Part shown: positions 35,373-44,554 of the stretch, piece by piece
Layout of the letters: every line of letters starts with the position of its first letter
Numbering within the stretch: the first letter of the stretch is position 1
Assembly: GCF_029522115.1 (NCBI RefSeq)
Contig: NZ_JAKWFK010000014.1
Coordinates: forward strand, 62,001 to 126,000
Origin: Trinickia sp. Y13
Lineage (GTDB): Bacteria > Pseudomonadota > Gammaproteobacteria > Burkholderiales > Burkholderiaceae
Length of the DNA: 64,000 nucleotides
Direction of reading: 5' to 3'
The notes under the pieces: generated by a model
What the model saw: the letters and a program-made list of their open reading frames with translations, nothing else
Told to the model about the DNA's origin: nothing
Databases searched by the model: none
Made by a program: the position numbers and the translations under genes

Positions 35373-37592
35373 TCACCCCCCTTGCATAAGGGCCGCCACT
35401 TGAGACGCCGCCATCGCGCCGCGATAGAGGCGAAAATCGTCGATCGCGCCGGCGAACAAAGGATCCCCGCTCCATTGCGAGCGGCCGATCCAGTTTTGCG
35501 CCGTCTCACCAATGCGCCACGGAGCGAAGATGAAATCGCTGGAACTGTTGACCGCTGCGCCATTGACGTACAGCGTCGCCGTCGTGCCCGATAGTGTGAC
35601 GGCAACGTGCACCCACTGGTCGAGCGGGAGCGCGGCCGTGCCGTCGAGACGCCGCTCGCCGTGTGGCCCGTTGGTCGTGATCGCGAAGCGTACGGCGCCC
35701 GCCGAACCCAGCGGCGTCAGGAACATATAACGGCCGGTGCCGGCGCCGAAATCGAACACGCGCGCCCACCGGTCCGCACGTCTCCAATTGATCCATGCCG
35801 CGATCGTGAAATCGGATATGTCCGCAACGATGTCATCGGGCAAGCTGACATAGCCGGTTGCGCCATCGAGCGAAACCGCGTTGCCGATTTTTCCTGCAAC
35901 CTGCGTCGCGCCGCCCACGAGCGTGCCCGTATGTCCGTTGCCCGTGGCGTCAGCGGCCACGGTTCCGCTCGCTTCGTCGAAGCCGAGCAGTGTGTGCGCT
36001 GCGAGCGCCGTCGCCGCGGCCACCTGTGCACTGCTGCCGCTCTCACCGGAAGCCGTCGCAGCCGTAACCACGTAATACCAGGTGCCCGGGCCGGGATTAT
36101 CGATGTAACTGAGCGGATCGACGATGCCGGAAGCGACGACGCCGTAGGGACCGCCGGATGTCGCGGCGCGCTTGACCGTGTAGCTCGATGCACCCGCCAC
36201 GCCCCACCACGACAACACGACTCGCCCCGCTTCGGGCCACGCCGTGAGCCCCGATGGCGTCGCCGCCCCCGCAACCGCGTCACGCGTGCAAGTCAAGGTG
36301 CCGTAACCGAGTTGATCGAAGCCGCCGCTGGTCGAACCGTAATTGCCGCCGCCCCCTTCAGGCTGGATCGCAAGCGCGAATTTCGTCGACCACGGCGCGG
36401 CGATGCCCCTGCGGTTCACGTAGTGGTTGTATACGAGCGCCCAACATGGCCGCACGGTCCCCTGGCTAGCGGTCGAAAACGCGGACTGCGTCACGTCCAC
36501 ATTCGAGTAGGTGGCGTAGGGCACCGCGAGATACGTGCCGTCGGGCTGCACCAGATTCGCCTTCGCCACGTACTCGGCACCCGCAAGAAAGCGGTTGTTG
36601 TCGTGCCCGTAGGCGTCGATGCCTTGATTCCACGCCATTTCGCAGATCACGCCGCCCAAGGCGATGCCAAGCGTGTTGTGACCCTGGTCGCGGCCGCTCT
36701 CCTGCCATTGGCCGAGATAGCCCGGATGCATGTAATAGACCGCCTGTGCGATTGCGCCGTTGCCGGGGCCGTTCAGGAAGTAGTTGATGCCCGAATCGAA
36801 CAGCGTGCGATCGTCGCAGAGCACGCCGATCGCCATCACCGAGGCGATGTTGCACAGATCCCAATTCGCCCAATAGTGCGTAATGTCAGTGCCGTTATGG
36901 CGACTCAAGAAGTCCGCGTTAATCGGATAGAAGATGTTGCGCATCATGCTCTGGAACGCCGCGAAATCGGCCGGCGCCCAACCCGCGTAGCCGCGCATGA
37001 TCTCACCGGCGTTGGCGAATTCGTAGCCGTAGATGCCGGCCGCGAGATCGACGTTCGTATCTCCGCCCAAGCGTTGCAGCGTAGACGACCACGCATTCAT
37101 GATCTGCACGGCCTTGTCGGCATAGCGTTGATCGCCGCCGACTCGCCAGCGCAATGCGCATGCATAGGCGGCGGCAATATCGTTATAGAGCACGGGATAG
37201 TTTTGCGGAACGCTACCGCCGCGATCGACTTCGACTTGCGGGCGCGGCGACCACGACAGGCTCGCATGGCCATTCGCAATCAGGACATTCCAGCCATCGA
37301 TCCAAGGCGGCGTTTGCGTAGAGACTTTCAGCGCCATGCGGTCGAAATCGCCCTGCGTGTGCAGCAGACCAGGGTGTACGAACGCACCACTCGCAACGAT
37401 ATCGGCTTCACCGGTGGCCGCGTGCGTCAATGCACGGGCCGATGCCGCGCCACCCGCTGCGGAACGGCTGAGCGACACCGCGGAGCCCGACTCTCCGCCC
37501 CCGCATGCGGCAAGCACCATCGCGCCAAGGCTATAAAGAAAGGTTCGCCGAGAAACATCCGGCGTCGAATCGGTCGTTTTCGTCTCGTTCAT
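35373..37592 (-). CDS. Secreted lipoprotein: alginate lyase-family domain, FN3, LamG
   Basis: A 739-residue exported polysaccharide-degrading enzyme. The N-terminus has a twin-arginine-like motif (SRRTFLYSLG) running into a lipobox (VLAAC), suggesting a Tat-exported lipoprotein. Residues about 70-440 resemble the alginate lyase family: NYPVLYNDIAAAYACALRWR, GIYGYEFANAGEIMRGY, HYWANWDLCNIASVMAIG and GRDQGHNTLGIALGGVICEMAW. A fibronectin III-like unit (about 455-535) and a C-terminal LamG/concanavalin-like domain (about 545-735, FTIAAWINWRRADRWARVFDFG) follow. The substrate may be alginate or the polysaccharide made by the neighbouring cluster on the same strand. Confidence 0.87.
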   Translation of the reverse strand: MNETKTTDSTPDVSRRTFLYSLGAMVLAACGGGESGSAVSLSRSAAGGAASARALTHAATGEADIVASGAFVHPGLLHTQGDFDRMALKVSTQTPPWIDGWNVLIANGHASLSWSPRPQVEVDRGGSVPQNYPVLYNDIAAAYACALRWRVGGDQRYADKAVQIMNAWSSTLQRLGGDTNVDLAAGIYGYEFANAGEIMRGYAGWAPADFAAFQSMMRNIFYPINADFLSRHNGTDITHYWANWDLCNIASVMAIGVLCDDRTLFDSGINYFLNGPGNGAIAQAVYYMHPGYLGQWQESGRDQGHNTLGIALGGVICEMAWNQGIDAYGHDNNRFLAGAEYVAKANLVQPDGTYLAVPYATYSNVDVTQSAFSTASQGTVRPCWALVYNHYVNRRGIAAPWSTKFALAIQPEGGGGNYGSTSGGFDQLGYGTLTCTRDAVAGAATPSGLTAWPEAGRVVLSWWGVAGASSYTVKRAATSGGPYGVVASGIVDPLSYIDNPGPGTWYYVVTAATASGESGSSAQVAAATALAAHTLLGFDEASGTVAADATGNGHTGTLVGGATQVAGKIGNAVSLDGATGYVSLPDDIVADISDFTIAAWINWRRADRWARVFDFGAGTGRYMFLTPLGSAGAVRFAITTNGPHGERRLDGTAALPLDQWVHVAVTLSGTTATLYVNGAAVNSSSDFIFAPWRIGETAQNWIGRSQWSGDPLFAGAIDDFRLYRGAMAASQVAALMQGG

Positions 37593-37943
37593 AGAGGTCC
37601 GTGTCGGAATCGTTGCTGCGGGCCATTGCAGCGATAGTCATACCGTTGCCTGCAGGTATCGATGCACTTACGCACGCGCCACGCAAACGTTAGCGCGCGC
37701 AGCAACGCTGCATCCACACGCTGCGCCAGCGTCATCGATTGTCGCATTAATGGGTTAACAGACGTGGTTTAAGGACCCTCGATAGTCCCATCCACCAGAT
37801 AGGCATGCCCGGCATCCATTCCTCCGCAGCTTGAAAGCTCGTTCTCCAGCGAAAAGCATTCGCCCTCCTTCGCCACGCTGCGTAAGTACGCGGCCGCATG
37901 CGGCAAACGGCTGGTCATCGCCTTCGCATAGGTTCCGGCGCCG
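37593..37943. other. Gap between the lyase gene and the polysaccharide cluster
   Basis: A 351-base region with no confident gene. A leftward open frame from 37990 to 37769 encodes a Cys-containing C-terminus (ECFSLENELSSCGGMDAGHA) that looks protein-like, but it overlaps the end of the gene at 37944 and has no signal or ribosome site. It may be a remnant of a small gene. The lyase promoter should lie near 37600-37700. Confidence 0.4.
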
Positions 37944-38837
37944 TTAATGCCGCGACTCCGCAACCTCGCGCACGAGCGCCGACGAAACATAATGCGGCCC
38001 GTCGAATAGATAGACGCGATACCCGCGATAAGCCCGAAGCTGCGCCCTCAACTCGCTCGCGCTCGCCGCGCGCACCCCTGCTCCCGGCAATCCGCGAAAC
38101 GCCTCCGCAATGATTCGCACACGCTCGGGCCCTAAGCGTTCGGCCAACGCGTCGGCATAGGCCCGCGCCACCGCGGGCACACGCACGTAGTCGCCGCAAC
38201 CATCTTGGAACAACACGCCGACATCTCGCGGCAGCCATCGGTCCAGCCAAGCCGCGAGTGCGGCGCCCCCGACGTTCGAATTGTCGTAGACGCTGATCCA
38301 CAGCGGCCTGGGCAGCCGATCGAGCAACGGCGCAAGCGATGCAGCATCGCGCCAGGTCGGATCGACTTCCACCGGAAAATACCAACCGGCCACATGCACC
38401 GGCCATTTCACCGCCGCCAGCGCCAGAGATTGCTTCACGAGCCGCGCGGCATCGCCCCGCGCCCTCGACTCGTCGAAGCGGCCCGCCAGGCCAACGATTA
38501 CGTCGTGCGCCCACGGCTCGCGGCCGATGCGTTTCCAGTCGGGCAACCGCTGCGCCGTCGGCAAGCCCGCGCCCGGCGCAAGCGCTTCGTCGTCGACCGC
38601 CGTCCATTGCACGAGCAGGTCGCGCACGCCAAGCGCGTCCCACTCCCCGTGCGGATTCATATGCGCGGCATCGGGCTGCCAGACGATTCCCTGCGCCAAG
38701 CCCGCCGCTTCGCCCCCCCGCGAGGTGGCAGCGGTGCAGCCGCCGCCGAGCCCCGCCACGGCGAACGCGCAAACAGCCGCCGTCGCGCAACGTCGCCAGC
38801 GCCTTGCGCGCATGAGCGTCGATACCCTATCGCCCAT
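37944..38837 (-). CDS. Secreted protein, polysaccharide-cluster associated (unknown family)
   Basis: A roughly 290-297-residue exported protein. The N-terminus (RARRWRRCATAAVCAFAVAG, then GLGGGC) is a signal peptide with a possible lipobox Cys. The mature part has AGWYFPVEVDPTWRDA, LDRLPRPLWISVYDNSNVGG and GVLFQDGCGDY, reminiscent of TIM-barrel glycoside-hydrolase-like proteins. It is the last gene of the Nfr-like cluster; in E. coli the secreted protein YbcH, of similar size, also sits beside nfrA, so it may be a counterpart. Start ATG 38837 overlaps the ligase stop by 11 bases; ATG 38813 gives a tighter signal peptide. Confidence 0.7.
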   Translation of the reverse strand: MGDRVSTLMRARRWRRCATAAVCAFAVAGLGGGCTAATSRGGEAAGLAQGIVWQPDAAHMNPHGEWDALGVRDLLVQWTAVDDEALAPGAGLPTAQRLPDWKRIGREPWAHDVIVGLAGRFDESRARGDAARLVKQSLALAAVKWPVHVAGWYFPVEVDPTWRDAASLAPLLDRLPRPLWISVYDNSNVGGAALAAWLDRWLPRDVGVLFQDGCGDYVRVPAVARAYADALAERLGPERVRIIAEAFRGLPGAGVRAASASELRAQLRAYRGYRVYLFDGPHYVSSALVREVAESRH

Positions 38838-40326
38838 GACTGCGCACGAGCGTGTCCGTCATCGAATGCAGGTAATCGTCGGCTAAACGCGCTCGATCGA
38901 TTTTCGCGTTGACGGTCAACGGCAGCATCCGGCAAGGGATCAACTCGGAAGGAATCATGTAGGGCGGCAGCCGCTCGCCCAAGCGCACGCGCCAATCGCC
39001 AGGCAACGCGAGTTGCGCGCCGCGCAGATCGTTCGCGCCGGTTTCGACGAAGGCCACGATGCGCGCCACCGTGCCGTCGGTGCGCCGCAGCGGCACAGCG
39101 GCGGCATGGACCCCGCCCGGCATCGCCGCGAGCGCCGCATCGATTTCCGCCAGTTCGATCCGATAACCGTGCAGCTTCACTTGATCATCGATACGGCCGT
39201 GGCAAAACAGCAGCCCATCGGCATCGACACTGCCCACGTCGCCCGTGCGGAACGCACGCTCGCTCTCGCGAGAGAACATCCGCGTCGCATTCAGATCCGC
39301 GCGGTTCAGATAGCCGCGCATGACGTACGGGCCGGCGATGCACAGCTCGCCGCCTTCGACGAAGACTTGCCCGCCGCGCCGTGCGAACCCGATCGGCAAG
39401 CGCTCGGGATGCGCGGCGAGCACGGCGTCGTCGACGACGATCCACGTCGCCGCCACCGTCGCCTCGGTCGGACCGTAGGTATTGATGATGCGTGCGCCGG
39501 GAAAGCGCTCGCGCAACCGCCGCGCCAGAGAAACGGGCAGCATCTCGCCGCAAAACAAAAACGTGTTCAACGCGGGTAGCGCAGCCTGGGCGAAGCGCGG
39601 ATCGAGCAATTGCTGCTGAGCGAACGACGGCGTCGAGACCCACGCGCTCACCCGCGCGAGCGCGAGCTTGTCGATGAAGGCGGCCCCCGGCAGGCTGGCC
39701 GCGCGCGACATCATCACGATCGCACCGCCCGAGCTCAACGTGCCGAAGACTTCATACATCGATAGGTCGAAGCTGAACGGCGCCTGGTTCAGAAAAACCG
39801 GCGCCGCGCCGAGGCCGAAGTCGGCCGCCATCCACTCGGCCAACGACAGCACGCTCTCGCGGCCGATCTGCACACCCTTGGGCTCCCCCGTCGTGCCGGA
39901 GGTAAAGAGCACGTAGGCGAGATTTTTTTCCCGCAACGACTGCGCACGATCCGGCGCCGGTTCCCCCTCGCCCGCCCAATCGAAGCGGTCGAAGCTCGCT
40001 CGACGCGCGTCGAAATAGACCGATGCGCCAAGCGCACGCGCGATGCGCCGCATACGCTCGTCGGGATAGACGGTGTCGATCGGCACGAACGGCGCCCCGA
40101 GCATCAACGCGCCCGTCATGGCGACGAAGAAGTCGGCTTCCTTGTGTCCGCGCACGATCACCGGCACGTCGCGCGCGATGCCGTGTGCGATGGCCGCATC
40201 GCACCAGGCGAGCGCCGCTTGCTCGAGCTCGCGCCAACTGAGCGTGCGCTCCGCCGCGACGACAGCCGGCGCGTCGGGACGCAGATGGGTTTGGACGAAG
40301 CGGCTTTGCGCTAGATCGAAGTGCAT
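38827..40326 (-). CDS. DltA-like AMP-forming ligase (adenylating enzyme)
   Basis: A 499-residue ANL-superfamily enzyme that activates a carboxylic or amino acid as an adenylate and loads it on a carrier protein. Motifs: phosphate loop VLFTSGTTGEPKGVQ, NTYGPTEATVAATW, RTGDVGSVD and the hinge GRIDDQVKLHGYRIELAEID, closest in pattern to D-alanine:carrier ligases. The catalytic C-terminal Lys is in LTVNAKIDRARLA. It lies 9 bases after the carrier protein gene, matching the DltA/DltC pairing. The substrate (D-alanine, another amino acid or a short acid) cannot be read by eye. Confidence 0.87.
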   Translation of the reverse strand: MHFDLAQSRFVQTHLRPDAPAVVAAERTLSWRELEQAALAWCDAAIAHGIARDVPVIVRGHKEADFFVAMTGALMLGAPFVPIDTVYPDERMRRIARALGASVYFDARRASFDRFDWAGEGEPAPDRAQSLREKNLAYVLFTSGTTGEPKGVQIGRESVLSLAEWMAADFGLGAAPVFLNQAPFSFDLSMYEVFGTLSSGGAIVMMSRAASLPGAAFIDKLALARVSAWVSTPSFAQQQLLDPRFAQAALPALNTFLFCGEMLPVSLARRLRERFPGARIINTYGPTEATVAATWIVVDDAVLAAHPERLPIGFARRGGQVFVEGGELCIAGPYVMRGYLNRADLNATRMFSRESERAFRTGDVGSVDADGLLFCHGRIDDQVKLHGYRIELAEIDAALAAMPGGVHAAAVPLRRTDGTVARIVAFVETGANDLRGAQLALPGDWRVRLGERLPPYMIPSELIPCRMLPLTVNAKIDRARLADDYLHSMTDTLVRSHGR

Positions 40327-40335
40327 CGCCGCCGC

Positions 40336-40608
40336 CTAGTGAAACGCGGGGGCCGACGGGTTCGCCCCGTCCGCGCCCTGAGCGGCGATGAACGACGCAA
40401 GCGCGGTCGCGCTCGCGAGGTGCTCGGCAATCTCCGTCGGCGGCACCGACACGCCGAACGCCATCTCGACCCGCAGCACGATCTCGACGGCGAGCACCGA
40501 ATCGACGAGCCCCGATTCGATCAGCGGCGCATCGGCGTCGATGCTTCGCAACACGACTGATTCGACGAGCGCTTGGACGCGTTCGAGCAATCCGTTTTCT
40601 GTTGACAT
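40336..40608 (-). CDS. Acyl/aminoacyl carrier protein
   Basis: A 90-residue carrier protein. Helix II begins at GLVDSVLAVEIVLRVEMAFG, in which the Ser of DSV (about residue 37) is the phosphopantetheine attachment site; the acidic surface is typical of ACP and DltC-like proteins. AAGGAG precedes the ATG. It sits between the MBOAT gene and the adenylating ligase, so it probably carries the activated group from the ligase to the membrane acyltransferase. Confidence 0.88.
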   Translation of the reverse strand: MSTENGLLERVQALVESVVLRSIDADAPLIESGLVDSVLAVEIVLRVEMAFGVSVPPTEIAEHLASATALASFIAAQGADGANPSAPAFH

Positions 40609-40636
40609 CAATCGAATCTCCTTCAAGACAGGTCGA

Positions 40637-42271
40637 TCAAAACTGGAAATAGAGAAAGCGCGTTTCGCCATGCAACTGCGCGGCGCATACGAGCAACACG
40701 AGCACGATCGCGGTCGTCCAGCGCCAGGACGGCGACCAGCGCCAACGCGGCGCAACGGTGTCGGCGGCGCGCTCCAACGCCGGCGAGAACCGGCCCATCC
40801 ATTCGTGCGAGTTCGGCGCGAACCAAGCGATCGCGAGCAGCAGCGCGAGCTGCGGCGCAGGCATGCTCCGGCCCAACGCCAGCCGCAACCAGCCCGCGAT
40901 GCCGCCGCCGTCATCGATCGAGGGCCACGCGGGCGGCGCGAACCCGTGCAAACCGGCCATGCCTTCGAGCATCGCAAGCGCATCGCCCACCCCGTGCGCG
41001 CGGAAGAAGACGAACGCGACTAGCGCGGCAACGAAGGTGATCAGCACGCTCGCGACGCGCCACGCGTGTGCTCGCACCTTCGCCGCTTCCATCCCGGAGG
41101 CCCGAACCGCGGTAGGTCCTGCGTCGGCATGGCACGACTGACGCCAATTGCGCCAAGCGTGATTGACGGTCAAATAGCCCGCATGCAGCAAGCCGTAAAT
41201 GAGGTATTGCAGCCCGGCGCCGTGCCAAATGCCGGCGAGGCCCATCGTGTAGAACGTCGGCACGGCCACCGTGGCCGCGAAGCCCATCGGAGAGCGCTGC
41301 GCGGCACGGCCGATCGGCCGGCCCTGCTGCGCGCGGCGGCGGTTGATCCGCATCGACAGCGGGTAATACAGGTAAGCGGTCAAGTAACGCGTGAGCGTGA
41401 TGTGCCAGCGCTGCCAGAAGTCGATGATGCTGGCCGCTTTGAACGGAGAATTGAAATTGAGCGGAAAGCGGATGCCGAAGAGTTTGGCAAGACCCACCGC
41501 CATGTCCGAATAGCCCGAGAAATCGAAGTAAAGCTGCAGCGCGTAGGCGAGCGCCGTGCCCCACGCGGCCCAGCCGTCCAACGCCGCCGGGGCCGCGAAG
41601 CCCGCGTCGGCGTAGGCGGCGATCGGATCGGCCAGCAGCAGCTTCTTGGCGAGCCCCATCGCGAACAAGCTCGCGCCGATCGAGAGGTTTTGCGCACGCA
41701 GCTTGTACGTCTGCGCTTGCGCGAACTGCGTCATCATCTCCTTGTGATGCAGGATCGGTCCCGCGATCAGATGCGGAAAGAACGTGACGAACTGTACGAA
41801 GCCGAGCGCGTCCGATCGTTTGACGATCCGCGCGCGGCAATCGAGCAGATAGCCGATCTGCGTGAACGTGAAGAAGGACACGCCCAGCGGCAGCACGACG
41901 CCCGATGCATGCTGCGCGAGCCAGCCTTGTTGCGAGAGCCCGCACCATTGCACCCACGCACCGGCCATCGCCGCCCAATACTTGTAGCGCACGAGCACGG
42001 CCAGATCGACGCAGATCGCCACGGTCAGCCACATGCGCGCGCTGCGCGAGCCGGGGGCCGATGCCAGGATCGCCCGGCTCATGCCGTAGTTGAATGCGAT
42101 CGACATCGCCAGCAAACCGATGAACGCCGGCGCCCACGCGCCATAGAACACGAGCGAGGCCAAGCACAGCCAGAACGCCGCCAGGCGCGGCGAACGCGCG
42201 CCCGCCAAGTAGTAGAGCGTCAATGCAATCGGCAGAAACAGCGTCAGGAAGATAAACGAGTTGAACAGCAT
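40637..42271 (-). CDS. MBOAT-family O-acyltransferase (DltB/AlgI-like)
   Basis: A 544-residue multi-pass inner-membrane protein. The start LFNSFIFLTLFLPIALTLYYL is the usual AlgI/DltB N-terminus. Conserved sites are WQRWHITLTRYLTAYLYYPL and the catalytic His region MGLAGIWHGAGLQYLIYGLLHAG. Members pass an acyl or D-alanyl group across the membrane to a polysaccharide. It lies directly between the carrier protein gene and two AlgJ/AlgX-like genes. The C-terminal segment (HGETRFLYFQF) is typical of this subgroup. Confidence 0.93.
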   Translation of the reverse strand: MLFNSFIFLTLFLPIALTLYYLAGARSPRLAAFWLCLASLVFYGAWAPAFIGLLAMSIAFNYGMSRAILASAPGSRSARMWLTVAICVDLAVLVRYKYWAAMAGAWVQWCGLSQQGWLAQHASGVVLPLGVSFFTFTQIGYLLDCRARIVKRSDALGFVQFVTFFPHLIAGPILHHKEMMTQFAQAQTYKLRAQNLSIGASLFAMGLAKKLLLADPIAAYADAGFAAPAALDGWAAWGTALAYALQLYFDFSGYSDMAVGLAKLFGIRFPLNFNSPFKAASIIDFWQRWHITLTRYLTAYLYYPLSMRINRRRAQQGRPIGRAAQRSPMGFAATVAVPTFYTMGLAGIWHGAGLQYLIYGLLHAGYLTVNHAWRNWRQSCHADAGPTAVRASGMEAAKVRAHAWRVASVLITFVAALVAFVFFRAHGVGDALAMLEGMAGLHGFAPPAWPSIDDGGGIAGWLRLALGRSMPAPQLALLLAIAWFAPNSHEWMGRFSPALERAADTVAPRWRWSPSWRWTTAIVLVLLVCAAQLHGETRFLYFQF

Positions 42272-42283
42272 CGACGCATTCCC

Positions 42284-43465
42284 TCAATGACGTTGGATCG
42301 ACATCGGCAAGGCCGCCACCGCTGGGCCCGATGCGATAGCGGCGGGCGAAGACAGCGCGTCTTCCGACATCTCCCAGATCACCACGCGCACGCTGGACGG
42401 CCAACTCGCGCGCTTGGCCCAGATCGCCGCGAGTGCACGGTCGAAGCGTCCATCGTCTTCGCTCACGTTCCATACCTCGCGGCCCAGCGCTCGACCAAGC
42501 CGGTCGGCAAAACTGCTGCGTCGCGAGAAGGAACTGCCGGCCAGCAGCACCTGCGCAGGCGGGGTGTCGTCGAGCAAACCGCCCGAGGCTACGGGGCGGA
42601 TCGTTTCGGGCATTTCGATGTCGGGTCCGGGCCGCCAACTGTCCGGGACATTGGCAAGGCCAGCGAGCCGCAGCAAATCGCCCACGCGCGCATGCACGCC
42701 CGATTCGTGCTCCACCGTGAATCGCGTATCGCCCCGCGCACCCAGGAACGGCTGCGCCGCGGCTGCAACGGCGTTTGCGGCCGCTTGCGCGCCGCGCCCG
42801 TTCCAATGCACGTCGGTGCGATAGAACGCGGGGCGGGCGGCCGTCAAGGAACCGAGCAAGTCCACCTGCACGACGCCCGCTTGCGCGAGCGCTTGCCGCC
42901 ACGCTTGCCAGCGGGCAGTCATGCGCGAGTCCTGGCGCAAGCCGCAGAGCGCCTGCGTCTCGACGCGCGCTTTGTCGGGGACGGTCGCGACGACGAGCGC
43001 AATGCCGTCGCGGCGCAAGGCGTCGGCGTAGCGATGCAGCGTAGCGATCTGTTCGCGCATCGCCTCGTTCACAGGCGGCGTCTCGGCCACCGACGGCGCA
43101 GGCTGCAAGCCATCGGCGTAGAACAGCCAGCCGGGGCAGCCCTCCCGCACTTGCGAGCCCAGATCGCCAAGCACGCGGTAGCGCAGTGCGGCGCTCGCGC
43201 GGCGCAGCCCGGCGGCGTAGGGCACGTCGATGGCGCGATCGATGCGGCGCATCGCCTCGCCGTTGCGCCATCCGGCGGCATCGCCGAGCGCCGACGCCGG
43301 ATCGCTCTTTGCGCGCGTGACGAGCGAGGCGATGCCGAGCGCGAACGCACCGGCGAGCAAGGCCGACATGCAAGCGGCCATCGGGCGATGAGCACGATCG
43401 GTCTCGGCCGCACGCGGCGCGCTTGCCGCGACGCGGCCGCGGCTTTCGGCGACGGTCTCGCTCAT
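42284..43465 (-). CDS. AlgJ/AlgX-like SGNH acetyltransferase, copy 1
   Basis: A 393-residue membrane-anchored periplasmic protein. One N-terminal helix (MAACMSALLAGAFALGIASLV) is followed by the SGNH-type domain: GCPGWLFYADGL, VATVPDKARVETQAL, FYRTDVHWNGRGAQAAA (Asp-x-His dyad) and VLLAGSSFSRRSSF (Ser nucleophile). Such proteins transfer acetyl groups from the MBOAT partner to the polysaccharide. The start overlaps the upstream gene's stop by ATGA, so the two paralogues are probably translated together. Confidence 0.87.
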   Translation of the reverse strand: MSETVAESRGRVAASAPRAAETDRAHRPMAACMSALLAGAFALGIASLVTRAKSDPASALGDAAGWRNGEAMRRIDRAIDVPYAAGLRRASAALRYRVLGDLGSQVREGCPGWLFYADGLQPAPSVAETPPVNEAMREQIATLHRYADALRRDGIALVVATVPDKARVETQALCGLRQDSRMTARWQAWRQALAQAGVVQVDLLGSLTAARPAFYRTDVHWNGRGAQAAANAVAAAAQPFLGARGDTRFTVEHESGVHARVGDLLRLAGLANVPDSWRPGPDIEMPETIRPVASGGLLDDTPPAQVLLAGSSFSRRSSFADRLGRALGREVWNVSEDDGRFDRALAAIWAKRASWPSSVRVVIWEMSEDALSSPAAIASGPAVAALPMSIQRH

Positions 43466-44478
43466 CGCGCCAGCGCCGTGTCGATGCGATCGAACCAAGC
43501 GGCTTCGGCCATGATCGAGGAGGCGTCCCACTGGCCCGAGGCGCCCGGGCCGTACGCCATCTGCCCTTCATTGAACTGCCACACGATCGCCTGCGGCTTT
43601 TGCTGGGCGAACGCAGGGGATTCGAGGTAATCGAGCAGCGTCTTCCACGGCCCCGTATCGCCGAACTTCCAGGTGAGCCCGACCGGGCGCGCCAGCGCAT
43701 GCGAAAGCCGCTGAGGAAAGCCGAGATACGGCTGCACCATGCTGTTGCCGACCACCTGCACCACTGGGGCGGCATCGGCCAGCAAGCCGGCCCCGTCTGT
43801 CTCCTCGCGCACCACGAAGCGGTCTTTACCGATGGCGCGCTTGCGATCGGGCGGCAGCAGCGCCGCGAGGTCGCCGTAGTCCATCTCTTCGGTCCACTCG
43901 CCCAGCTCCCTCGGCTCGTCCTGCTCGCCTGACAACGGGCCGGCTGCGGCTAGATGCCGCGCCGTCGCATCGGCCGCCGCCTCGGCCGTATGCGCGGACC
44001 AATGGTAGTCGGCGCGAATATAGGTGCTGTCCTCGCGCGGATCGACGTCCGCGAGCGCGGCCACGGCATCGACGAAATCGAGTCCTGCCTGCCGCGCGTG
44101 GGCGAGGATCGCCGCGTAGCGTTGCGCGACGCTCGTCGAAAGCGCAGTGCCGTCCGGCAGCTTGTCGGCAGCGGCGCGTGCCTTCAATGGCGCGACCACG
44201 ATCGTGCAACGCACGCCGTGTGCGGTGAGCTTGCCCACGGCCTTGCCGATCAAGTCGACCACGCTCAGGCACGCAGGCGTATCGTCGGCCGTCCAGCTTT
44301 CCCACGCGGGGAACAACCAGCGGTCGCGACCCTCGATCACGCCCTGCGCCGCGCGCGCCATGCGGGGCATGAACGTCAAACCGGCGGCCAACGGCGCAGC
44401 GGCCAAAGCCAACAACAAGCGGCGGCGGCGCGCGCAGATGGCGGCGCCCGGGTCGTGGGCGAAGTAGATGGGTCTCAT
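43462..44478 (-). CDS. AlgJ/AlgX-like SGNH acetyltransferase, copy 2
   Basis: A 338-residue exported protein with an Arg-rich signal (ARRRRLLLALAAAPLAAGLTF, cleaved after ARAAQ). The SGNH-type layout is VIEGRDRWLFPAWESW, VVAPLKARAAADKLP, YIRADYHWSAHTAEAAA (Asp-x-His dyad) and VVQVVGNSMVQPYLGFP (Ser of GNS as nucleophile). It differs from copy 1 in having a cleavable signal rather than an anchor, as AlgX differs from AlgJ. The ATG at 44478 is preferred to an upstream TTG. It probably works with copy 1 and the MBOAT protein. Confidence 0.83.
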   Translation of the reverse strand: MRPIYFAHDPGAAICARRRRLLLALAAAPLAAGLTFMPRMARAAQGVIEGRDRWLFPAWESWTADDTPACLSVVDLIGKAVGKLTAHGVRCTIVVAPLKARAAADKLPDGTALSTSVAQRYAAILAHARQAGLDFVDAVAALADVDPREDSTYIRADYHWSAHTAEAAADATARHLAAAGPLSGEQDEPRELGEWTEEMDYGDLAALLPPDRKRAIGKDRFVVREETDGAGLLADAAPVVQVVGNSMVQPYLGFPQRLSHALARPVGLTWKFGDTGPWKTLLDYLESPAFAQQKPQAIVWQFNEGQMAYGPGASGQWDASSIMAEAAWFDRIDTALAR

Positions 44479-44554
44479 CGGCAAATATTCTTGTGGGTGG
44501 ATTTCAAAAAGAGCGCAATCGTCGTTGGGCGGGGCAGCGCCAGGCTCGAGTGCG

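Noticed and set aside
35607-37637. Rightward open frame of 676 codons opposite the lyase gene
   Set aside because: Antisense to a gene with clear signal peptide, lyase, FN3 and LamG patterns; Arg-rich noise.
41066-43630. Very long rightward open frame (854 codons) opposite the AlgJ/MBOAT genes
   Set aside because: It lies antisense to well-supported genes, has a strongly Arg/His-rich composition typical of antisense frames in GC-rich DNA, and matches no family.
40911-43775. Leftward open frame of 954 codons in another frame over the AlgJ/MBOAT genes
   Set aside because: Out-of-frame shadow of the real genes on the same strand; Arg/Ala-rich with no domain pattern.
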